From Schauerella aestuarii (GTDB lineage Bacteria; Pseudomonadota; Gammaproteobacteria; Burkholderiales; Burkholderiaceae_B), in the NCBI RefSeq assembly GCF_009866805.1, contig NZ_SIZW01000043.1, positions 806,001-870,000 on the forward strand: a DNA stretch of 64,000 bases, given 5' to 3'. The notes under the pieces are model-generated. The model did no database searches. It had not been told where the DNA came from and saw nothing but the letters and a program-made list of their open reading frames with translations. Made by a program: the position numbers and the translations under genes. Positions 8,359 through 15,819 of this stretch are shown here, one piece after another (within the stretch, counting starts at the first letter, position 1; each line of letters opens with the position of its first letter).

Positions 8359-9003
8359 ATGACCGCTCAATCGCACGATACCCCTGCCGACTTCCACTTT
8401 TACACGCCGAGTGAAGGCCACCGGCTGCCGCACGATCCCTTCAATGCCATTGTGGCGCCGCGGCCGATCGGCTGGGTGGCCTCTCAGGATGCGCACGGTG
8501 CGGTCAACCTCGCGCCCTACAGCTTTTTCAACGCGTTCAACTACGTGCCGCCCATCGTCGGATTTTCCAGCATTGGCTACAAAGATAGCGTCACCAATGT
8601 GGCGGCCACCGGCGAATTCACCTGGAACCTGGTGACCCGTCCATTGGCCGAGGCGATGAACGAGACCTGTGCCGCCGTGGGACCCGAGGTCGATGAGTTC
8701 GACTACGCTGGCCTGGAAAAGGTGGCATCCACGCATATCGCCGTGCCTCGCGTGGCCCGGGCGCGGGTCAGCTTCGAGTGCCGCGCCACGCAGATCATTC
8801 AGCTCAAGACGGCGGCGGGCGACGACGTGGACACATGGCTGGTGCTGGGCGAAGTCGTCGGCATTCACATCGACAAGCGACTGCTTGTGGACGGCATTTA
8901 CGACACCGCAGCCGCACAACCGATCATGCGAGGCGGCGGTCCGGCCGACTATTTCGGCATCACGCCGGACAATCTCTTCAAAATGCGCCGGCCGAAGGTG
9001 TGA
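8359..9003 (+). CDS. Flavin reductase-like domain protein
   Basis: 214-aa protein of the flavin-reductase-like FMN-binding split-barrel family. The segment HDPFNAIVAPRPIGWVASQDAHGAVNLAPYSFFNAF is typical, followed by PPIVGFSS, DSVTNVAATGEFTWNLV and a C-terminal DYFGITPDNLFKMRRP. Such proteins bind FMN and reduce flavin or serve as oxygenase partners; no oxygenase is adjacent. The start chosen is ATG 8359; an in-frame TTG at 8332 would overlap the I78 gene. The ribosome binding site is weak, so coupling to the upstream gene is possible. Confidence 0.88.
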   Translation: MTAQSHDTPADFHFYTPSEGHRLPHDPFNAIVAPRPIGWVASQDAHGAVNLAPYSFFNAFNYVPPIVGFSSIGYKDSVTNVAATGEFTWNLVTRPLAEAMNETCAAVGPEVDEFDYAGLEKVASTHIAVPRVARARVSFECRATQIIQLKTAAGDDVDTWLVLGEVVGIHIDKRLLVDGIYDTAAAQPIMRGGGPADYFGITPDNLFKMRRPKV

Positions 9004-9033
9004 CGCGACGGGGTACGACCGTTGGGCTGGCGA

Positions 9034-10209
9034 TCAGCGCGACTCGTACACCTCGTCGGCGGCGAGCAGGATATCTACCGGCGGATCGAAACCGATGATG
9101 CGTGCGGTTTCGATATTGAGCGCGATCTTGGCGGGATCGATCCAGATCTGACTGAGCGACCGCGGTTGCGCGCCATTGAAGATGCGCGCAATGTTTTCGG
9201 CATAGAACAGGCCCACGTACGAATAATCGGCCTGCGCCAGACTCATCAGCAATCCCTTCTTTACTTCCTCGGAACCGAGCATGGCGAAACTGGGTACTTT
9301 CGCCTCGCGCAGGATATTGGCCACCGTGCCCACGTTGTCGGGCGTGAGCCCGCGATGCACCGTCACGTACACGGCATCCGACTGCGTGCTGACCTGCCGG
9401 TAGCACTCCTGCACATTCTGCTTGGCCAGTTCGAGGTCGATGCCATTGGAGCGGGCGTCGCAACTGCGAATCGTGAAGCCGAGTTCGGCGGCGACCTGCG
9501 TGGCGGCATCGACGGCCGCATAGGTGCGGCCTTCCGGGCTGTTTTCGTACACCAGCCCGAGGGTCTTGAACGGCACGATTTCGTGGAACAGCCGGATTTG
9601 ACGCTGATAGCGCTCCGGCTGCACGCGGGCGTGCAGGTTGTCGTAGCCGCTGTCTTCGGCGCTTTTGACGATCTTCGCGCCGACGGCATCGCTGGTGGAG
9701 CCCACGATGGTGGGTACCGGCGCGCCCAGCGCGGCCATATCCTGGCCGGCCCAGGTGCCCATTGCGATGATGAGATCGATGTCCTGCTTCGTCGTCAGCC
9801 GTTCCGTGATGGCTTGGCGCACCCCCGGGCGCTTGACCGGATCGAAGTTGCCGGGCTGCCAATAGGCGTCATCCACGAACTCGACCGTATCGCTGCGCGC
9901 ATTACGCGCAATGAACGTCCACGTGGCATGGCCGTCGAGCCCCTCTGGAATCGTGGGGATCTGAATCCAGCCCAGTTGCTCCATGCCTTCGACCAGGACC
10001 TTCATCGTGCGCGGATACTCGCTGTAGTCGCCGCTTTCGAAATAACCCACCCGCCAGCGCTTGCCATCGGCGCGCGCGCGCGGCGTAGTCGGAAACACCT
10101 TTTCCTTCTCCGCCGTGGGGATGGCCTGCGGCGTGGCGGGTTGCGCCGACATGGCAACGGGCGCAAACAGCGCCAGGCATAACGCGAACGCGGCGGCGGT
10201 GAGGTGCAT
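9034..10209 (-). CDS. Periplasmic ABC-type substrate-binding protein without a transporter
   Basis: 391-aa protein with an N-terminal signal peptide (MHLTAAAFALCLALFAPVAM, then SA) and a two-lobed binding fold of the ABC_sub_bind (TrpX-like) class. Recognisable parts are WRVGYFESGDYSEYPRTMK, DLIIAMGTWAGQDM, GLVYENSPEGRTY and a C-terminal WIDPAKIALNIETARIIGFDPP. The start at 10207-10209 has AGGAAG 7 nt upstream; an ATG further upstream would overlap alr. No permease or ATPase gene is near. It is the last gene behind a sensor-fused MFS transporter and alanine racemase, so it may act as a receptor for that system (inference). Confidence 0.85.
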   Translation of the reverse strand: MHLTAAAFALCLALFAPVAMSAQPATPQAIPTAEKEKVFPTTPRARADGKRWRVGYFESGDYSEYPRTMKVLVEGMEQLGWIQIPTIPEGLDGHATWTFIARNARSDTVEFVDDAYWQPGNFDPVKRPGVRQAITERLTTKQDIDLIIAMGTWAGQDMAALGAPVPTIVGSTSDAVGAKIVKSAEDSGYDNLHARVQPERYQRQIRLFHEIVPFKTLGLVYENSPEGRTYAAVDAATQVAAELGFTIRSCDARSNGIDLELAKQNVQECYRQVSTQSDAVYVTVHRGLTPDNVGTVANILREAKVPSFAMLGSEEVKKGLLMSLAQADYSYVGLFYAENIARIFNGAQPRSLSQIWIDPAKIALNIETARIIGFDPPVDILLAADEVYESR

Positions 10210-10277
10210 GGGCAGCTTCCTGCGGTGGTCGACGGGGACGCACGTGTGTGCGGTAACGGTAAGGCGCGAAGCGGTAC

Positions 10278-11423
10278 TCATGATATCGGTGCAGTGAGCA
10301 AGGGCACGCGGCGCGTCAGGCCGGTCAGCAGTTCGGCGGCGATGGTGCCCATCGAGGCCGCCACGCGTTCCACTGGAAGCTTCGGATCGCCCCACAGCAC
10401 GACGGGCGCGCCGACGTCTGCATTCAAACCGGTGAGATCGACGGTCATCAAATCCATGGTGACCGTACCCAATGTACGGGTGAGTTGTCCTGCCACCATG
10501 ACTGGCGTGCCCGCCGGCGCGTGGCGCGGATAACCGTCCGCATAGCCGCAGTTGACGAGGCCCACGGTCAAGGGCGAGGGCGCCTGAAAATTGCCGCCGT
10601 AGCCGATGCGATCGCCGGCCGCCAGCGTACGGATATCGAGGACGCGGGCGTGCAGGGACATGGCCGGCAGCAAGCCGAGGTCGGCCGCACTGCGATCGGC
10701 AAGCGGACTCGCACCGTAAAGCGTCAAGCCCGGGCGCACCCAGTCGTTCATGGCGGCATGCCCGCGATGGCGCATGATGGCGGCGGAGTTGCTGGTCGAG
10801 CGCGGGCCGGGCAGATCGTGCGTGACGGCCTGGAAGCGGTCACATGCTTCGTCGATGCCGTCGGCGCGTTCCGCGCTGCCGAAGTGGTTGAGGTGCCCGA
10901 TCTGCCCGCCGATGCGGCCCGTGCCGGCCAGCGACTGGCATTGCGCGTAGGCCGATCGGTAGCTGGCGGCATCGAAACCGACCATGCCGATATCGCCGCG
11001 AAATCGCAGCCACACCGTGGGCGTGGCCCGCAAGGCCGGTGCTGCGGCCAGCCATTGCAGTTGCGGCTCACGCGACAGCAGCAGGTGCAGGTCGGGCATA
11101 TCGAGCAGCGCAATCTCCGAGGCGTGGGCCAGGCCGGCCATGACCAGGATGGGACCGCTCCAGCCGGCATCGCGGCAGATATGCGCATCGGTCAGGTGCA
11201 TGACGGCCAGACCGTCGGCCGCGCGCAGCCCGGCCATGATGTGCGCCACCCCGTGGCCGTAGGCATCGGCCTTCACGGTGGCCCAGACGCGTGGCGCGTC
11301 GCCGCCGTCTTCTCGCGCCAAGGCGCGCTTGAGTATCGCGAGGTTATTGGCCACCGCTTGCGGATAGATCTTGGCGTATACCCGTTCGCTGGCAAAAAGG
11401 GAAAGCGGCAGCGCTGCAGTCAA
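10278..11423 (-). CDS. alr: Alanine racemase
   Basis: 381-aa PLP-dependent enzyme interconverting L- and D-alanine for peptidoglycan. The PLP lysine is Lys51 in WATVKADAYGHG, and the second catalytic residue, the tyrosine of RIGYGGNF, is present with VGLVNCGYADGYPR and GTVTMDLMTVDL. The length is normal for Alr. The start is TTG at 11421-11423 with AGGAG 7 nt upstream. It lies 19 nt downstream of the sensor-MFS gene and 68 nt before the receptor gene, probably one transcript. Confidence 0.95.
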   Translation of the reverse strand: MTAALPLSLFASERVYAKIYPQAVANNLAILKRALAREDGGDAPRVWATVKADAYGHGVAHIMAGLRAADGLAVMHLTDAHICRDAGWSGPILVMAGLAHASEIALLDMPDLHLLLSREPQLQWLAAAPALRATPTVWLRFRGDIGMVGFDAASYRSAYAQCQSLAGTGRIGGQIGHLNHFGSAERADGIDEACDRFQAVTHDLPGPRSTSNSAAIMRHRGHAAMNDWVRPGLTLYGASPLADRSAADLGLLPAMSLHARVLDIRTLAAGDRIGYGGNFQAPSPLTVGLVNCGYADGYPRHAPAGTPVMVAGQLTRTLGTVTMDLMTVDLTGLNADVGAPVVLWGDPKLPVERVAASMGTIAAELLTGLTRRVPLLTAPIS

Positions 11424-11442
11424 AGGCTTTCTCCTGGGGAGG

Positions 11443-14037
11443 TTATGTCAGCGTTTCTTTTTTGGGAGCGCCCGCAGGCGCAAAGGCCCAGAAGGCAAGC
11501 GTGGCGCACAGGTAGATCGCGCCGGTGGCGGCCAGGCCGGTGCCCATGCCCACCACGCCGAAGAGGCCGCCCACGATCAATGGGCCGGCCATCTGGCCCA
11601 GCTTGTCCGCCGCGCGCATGACGCTGGTGGCGCCGGCTGCACCGTACGCCTGCACGTGCGGCAACCCCAGCATGTACGGCGATTGTGACGCGCCACTGGC
11701 GCAGCTTGCCAACGCCAGCAAGAGTACGGCGGCCGCAGCGGCGAGCATACCGCTGTTGAGGTAGAGCGCCATGAGTCCCAGGCTGCCGATCATGCCGCCC
11801 ACGACGATCCAGCGCTTCTTCGATGCACTGCGATCCGCGATTCGTCCCATGATGGGACCCACATAGATCACGCACAGCCCGTAAAGCATCAAAATGCGGC
11901 CCACGCTGGAGGCGGCGGCGCCCTGCGACTCGAGGTACAACGGCAGCGCGAACGAGATCAGGCCCACTTGTGCGATCGAGAACGGCACAATGCTGCCCGC
12001 CAGCAACATGCCGAAGTCGCGGGTGAACACGAGCCTGATCGTTTCGGCCAGCCGGTGCGGCGGGGCAGCCAGTGCCGGTGCGCGGGCGACAGGCGGCGCA
12101 GGCGCCACCGCCGTCGCACTTGCAGCCGCACCTGCTTCGGCGGCGGACGGGGCACTGGCGGCGGGAACGGCGCCGGCCTTCGCAGCAAGCGGCCCCGTCA
12201 TGTAGGGACGCAACAAGAACCAGACGCCGCTCAACGGCAGGATCAGCATCGTGGCGCCCACCACGAACACCGTGTGGTAGCCGGTTTGCTCCATCAGCAT
12301 CGAGCCCACGGCCGCGCCCGACAAGTGTCCAGCAAAAAGACCGGCGATCACGCTCGTCATGTTGCGGCCGCGTGCCTGGGGCGCGCTGCGCGTGACGATG
12401 AATCCCTGCAACCCCATCCACGCGAGTCCGTAGCCGAAGCCCACCAGGCCGCGTGCGGCCACGAACCCCAGCAATGTGCTGGCCAGCGCGCAGGCCAGCA
12501 TGCCCGCCGCAGCGACGCCAAGTCCGGCGATCACGGGCGTTTGCCAGCCGCGGCGATCGGTCAGGCGGCCGGCCAGCAACGCAGCAATCAGGCCGCAGGC
12601 CATTTCAACCGAGATCGGCAAGGCCAAGAGCAGATTGGGCGGCAAGTCCAGCGCTCCGGGAGGCAGCGTACGCGCATACACAGGCAGAAATCCCAACGGC
12701 AAGGCCCAGGCGAACAGAAACGAAAACATCACCGGCCGTGCCAACCGGCCGACCAGCGCCGCTTGCCCGCGGTCGTCCTGCTTCAGGATTTCATCGGCGG
12801 CGCGCCGCGTCGGCAACGTGCCGGTGATCATCAGCAGCGACAGCAACATCAGCATTTCCATCGCCGTGATCAACGCGACGGCGCTGACGGTCAACGCGTC
12901 GATCACGCGATTGCGCACGCCGTCATCGATGATGGCGGCGTTGAGCGTGATGCTGAGCTGTCCGGCCGATTGCGCCGGATTGGCGTCATTCAGCGGAAGT
13001 GAGAACGTCAGGTCGGGCCGAAGATCCAGCCCGGGATTCGGCATGTCGGGCAGCCGGCTCACGGCCAGTACCTTGCCTTCGGCATCGGTGACCGCGATCT
13101 GGCCGATGGCCGGAAACGACGTTTGCAAACGCGTGAATGGAGCTTCCAGCCCGCGCAGCTTCGACACCGTCAAGCCGTAGCCCAGCACACGATTGAGGTC
13201 GCGCTGCATCCCCTCAGCCAGCATATTGGCGTTTTCGCGCGTGACCTGTAGCCACACGGTGCGGAAGTTCGAGATCGTGTAGGCGGCGTACAACCCCTGT
13301 GCGAGCAGAATGGCCACCAGCGGCACGATGAAACGGGCGCGGCTGCCGGCAGTCGATCCGCCATACGGCGCGAACAATCGGAATCCCACGGCCAGCAGCA
13401 AGCCACCGCACGCGGTCACCAGGATCAGCACGGTGGTGTTGCGCACCACCAGCTCACGCCAGGCGAGCGCATTGCGTTCGACATCGACGATGATGGCGCC
13501 CGTCAATTGGCCGGCGGTGTTCATCAGGGGGGCGGCGATCGTCACGCTTTGGTCGCGCGCGATCATGGCAGTGCCCGAGGGCAGCCGCACAGGCGTTTCG
13601 CGGGAATCGGGCGGCGGACTGTGTCCGCGTGTGGGGGGCAGTGCCAGCGCAGCGAGTAGCGCCTGCGCATCGCCGCCGATGTCGGCGCGGCCATCGCCCT
13701 GCCGCTTGGCGAGCACGGTGCCGTCCACCTGGACCACCTGCAACGAGGGGGGATGATCGCCCGTCGACGACTTGCGCAGGATATCGTCCAGACCGAAGAA
13801 TTGCGCCAGCGGCTTTCCCAACCGCAATCCGTTCTGGATTTCGGCGCCCAGGCTGCGTGCAGTGACCTCGATCCGGTCGGCCGTCGTTTGCGCCATCAGC
13901 CGATTCAACGCGGCCAGACTCAACGAGCCGATCAGCGCCTGCGCCAGCACGAGCACGATCAGACTCGCCAACGTCACCGCCAGAATGGGGTGTCGCGGCG
14001 GTCGGGTTGACGCATGCGGCGAGAGCGAACTAGGCAT
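11443..14037 (-). CDS. MFS transporter fused to two N-terminal extracytoplasmic sensor-like regions
   Basis: About 864 aa, roughly twice the size of a normal MFS protein. The apparent order is TM1 (about 16-42), a periplasmic region (43-197) containing LQVVQVDGTVLA and SVTIAAPLMNTAGQLTGAII, TM2 (200-222), TM3 (236-256), a second periplasmic region (257-379) with AIGQIAVTDAEGKVLAVS, TM4 (380-406), then a 12-helix MFS domain (434-864) split by an Ala/Pro-rich cytoplasmic linker. The periplasmic regions resemble Cache ligand sensors of receptors. A longer start at 14100 is possible; neither start has a good ribosome binding site. It is followed by alr and a periplasmic binding protein. Substrate and function are unknown. 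Confidence 0.85.
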   Translation of the reverse strand: MPSSLSPHASTRPPRHPILAVTLASLIVLVLAQALIGSLSLAALNRLMAQTTADRIEVTARSLGAEIQNGLRLGKPLAQFFGLDDILRKSSTGDHPPSLQVVQVDGTVLAKRQGDGRADIGGDAQALLAALALPPTRGHSPPPDSRETPVRLPSGTAMIARDQSVTIAAPLMNTAGQLTGAIIVDVERNALAWRELVVRNTTVLILVTACGGLLLAVGFRLFAPYGGSTAGSRARFIVPLVAILLAQGLYAAYTISNFRTVWLQVTRENANMLAEGMQRDLNRVLGYGLTVSKLRGLEAPFTRLQTSFPAIGQIAVTDAEGKVLAVSRLPDMPNPGLDLRPDLTFSLPLNDANPAQSAGQLSITLNAAIIDDGVRNRVIDALTVSAVALITAMEMLMLLSLLMITGTLPTRRAADEILKQDDRGQAALVGRLARPVMFSFLFAWALPLGFLPVYARTLPPGALDLPPNLLLALPISVEMACGLIAALLAGRLTDRRGWQTPVIAGLGVAAAGMLACALASTLLGFVAARGLVGFGYGLAWMGLQGFIVTRSAPQARGRNMTSVIAGLFAGHLSGAAVGSMLMEQTGYHTVFVVGATMLILPLSGVWFLLRPYMTGPLAAKAGAVPAASAPSAAEAGAAASATAVAPAPPVARAPALAAPPHRLAETIRLVFTRDFGMLLAGSIVPFSIAQVGLISFALPLYLESQGAAASSVGRILMLYGLCVIYVGPIMGRIADRSASKKRWIVVGGMIGSLGLMALYLNSGMLAAAAAVLLLALASCASGASQSPYMLGLPHVQAYGAAGATSVMRAADKLGQMAGPLIVGGLFGVVGMGTGLAATGAIYLCATLAFWAFAPAGAPKKETLT

Positions 14038-14168
14038 AGGGCTGGGCGCGGTAATGCAAATTGAACCCAATAGGTAACGGATCGGCGCGAAACGTTCCAT
14101 CCGACGGCAGTTGCAGGTGTAGCACGAGCGCGCGAGAAAGTGGGGCCACAGTGCGTGACGAGGTCACG

Positions 14169-15686
14169 TCAGAGCGCCAAACAGTGGCGCTGACCACACA
14201 CTAGCGCCAGACGGTCGCGCGGTCGCGCTTCATGCGCCCGCCAGAGTTGGCGCAGTCGATCGGCGCCGGTTTGCCGGGTGGTGGCCACGTATTCGGCGTA
14301 TGCCAGCCACTTTGCCTCGTCCCCGTTCAGCCCGCTTCGGGCCACCGCCAGGGTGTCGCGCGCCAGCGCCTGGATACGGTCCGACGCCATGCCGTAGCGG
14401 ATGGCATCGGCTCGCAGCGCGGCGAGCGTGGCCCAACCCCATTGGCGCACCAGCGCTTCGGCCTCGTCGAGATTGCGCATCAAGCCGAGTTGAATGGCCG
14501 ATGGCGCGATGGTCACTGTTCGGCAGATGTCCTCTCCCGCCAGCGCGAGCAGTTGCGCGTCGGCGAAGTTGGCGCCCGGGGCGCGGCCTTCGATATACCC
14601 GTCCACGCCGTGTTGTGCGAACAAGGCTTCGAGTCCGCCCGGCGTTTCCCAGGCGCGCAGCAGGACGGGCAGGTCCGGGAAATCGGCCAGCCGGTAGCGC
14701 CAGCGGGCGTCGATGAAGTTGCCGAATTGGGCATGCACGAAATGGGCACTTTCAGGCGCCAGCACGATGGCGTCGCCGTCGTCGGTGACGCCGGGCCACG
14801 ATGCGCTGCGAAGGAATGCGCTGAGCGGCGGGTTGTCGTTCAGGTACACGTGGGCGCCGGACTTGTAGCTGGCCCCGGTGGAGGCGGGCAGGGCGCGCGT
14901 CACGGTTTCCGGTCCGAACATCCAGCGGAAGTAAGCGCCCAGGTCGGCAAACGGTGCGTTCGGCAGCTGCTGCAGCCGATGATCGCAGGCGAAACGGGTG
15001 CCGCTGAACATCCGATCCCATAGCGTCAGGCGGTTTTCCTGCAGGCCGGTATCGCGGCCGTTTTCGAGCGGGCTATTGGCAAAGAGGGCGATATTGGCCG
15101 GCGCCAGGGCCAGGATGACATTCAGCGCGCGCGCGGCATTGGCGATGGGTATGGCCGTGCACGGGCTGTTCTGCGCCTTGGCGTCGATCCCCAATTGATG
15201 CCGCCAGCCGCGAAAGCCGGCCATCTCGGCATAAACGCGGCGTGGGGCCACGACGCTGCGGTACCACGCGTCGCTCAACGCACAATCGGGATGCTCGGCG
15301 GCATTCAGCAGCACCGCCCCTTCTTCGGCGAGCACCGTGTTTGCATCGGCAATCTCCGCCACCACGATGCGATGAAGCGCGTCGAGCCCGTCGGGCGCCA
15401 CGATGGGATCGAACGCGGTTTCCAGCAGATTGAAGGCGTTGTCCAGACCGCTATGGCCGGCGGGGCCGGCGAGATCGACGAGGCGGCCACCGAGCTTGGT
15501 TTCGGCGACCGGTTCGCCTCGCTTGCGGCGGCGTTCGGCCAACCGCTCGAAATAACCCCTGACAGGATGACTGGCTCCGGATGCACGGTCGACGACCGCC
15601 ATTTCCAATTCGAGGCCGAGCTTCGATCCTGCACGTGCGGCAGTGTTGACAGATACTGAACTCGAGTCGAACTCCGCGCCTTTCAT
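14169..15686 (-). CDS. gshA: Glutamate-cysteine ligase (GCS2-type carboxylate-amine ligase)
   Basis: About 505-aa ATP-dependent ligase of the GCS2 type, which forms gamma-glutamylcysteine, the first step of glutathione synthesis. The N-terminus has SKLGLELEMAVVDRASG (the family's LGxELE strand). Further on come NAFNLLETAFDPI, WRHQLGIDAKAQNSPCTAIPIANAARALN and GASYKSGAHVYLNDNPPLSAFL. I chose ATG 15684-15686; a frame-consistent ATG at 15723-15725 would add 13 residues, but a promoter-like sequence overlaps it. It stands alone between the sensor-MFS gene and the bglX terminator. Other carboxylate-amine ligases of this fold are possible, so the symbol is probable, not certain. Confidence 0.75.
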   Translation of the reverse strand: MKGAEFDSSSVSVNTAARAGSKLGLELEMAVVDRASGASHPVRGYFERLAERRRKRGEPVAETKLGGRLVDLAGPAGHSGLDNAFNLLETAFDPIVAPDGLDALHRIVVAEIADANTVLAEEGAVLLNAAEHPDCALSDAWYRSVVAPRRVYAEMAGFRGWRHQLGIDAKAQNSPCTAIPIANAARALNVILALAPANIALFANSPLENGRDTGLQENRLTLWDRMFSGTRFACDHRLQQLPNAPFADLGAYFRWMFGPETVTRALPASTGASYKSGAHVYLNDNPPLSAFLRSASWPGVTDDGDAIVLAPESAHFVHAQFGNFIDARWRYRLADFPDLPVLLRAWETPGGLEALFAQHGVDGYIEGRAPGANFADAQLLALAGEDICRTVTIAPSAIQLGLMRNLDEAEALVRQWGWATLAALRADAIRYGMASDRIQALARDTLAVARSGLNGDEAKWLAYAEYVATTRQTGADRLRQLWRAHEARPRDRLALVCGQRHCLAL

Positions 15687-15694
15687 GGTGAAAC

Positions 15695-15725
15695 ATTCTA
15701 TCAGCGGTAAAACTTGGATTGTCAT
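15695..15725 (-). promoter_or_regulatory. Possible gshA promoter giving a near-leaderless transcript
   Basis: On the minus strand ATGACA (15725-15720) precedes TAGAAT (15700-15695) by 19 nt, or GATAGA by 17 nt. Transcription would begin close to 15688, next to the ATG at 15686, leaving almost no leader. The spacing is not ideal, so this is a weak prediction. Confidence 0.3.
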
Positions 15726-15745
15726 CCTTTAGGCGTCGCACCCGA

Positions 15746-15780
15746 CAAAAAAACAGCCGGGCGATGCCGGCTGTTTCAAA
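15746..15780 (-). terminator. Intrinsic terminator after the bglX-like gene
   Basis: On the minus strand AAACAGCCGG and CCGGCTGTTT form a 10-bp stem around a short loop, followed directly by a run of seven T (stem 15751-15776, T-run toward 15746). It lies about 40 nt after the stop of the beta-glucosidase gene and upstream of gshA, separating the two transcripts. Confidence 0.9.
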
Positions 15781-15819
15781 GCGGTAAACGCTGCGGATGA
15801 GGCAGGTGCCTCAGCCGCG

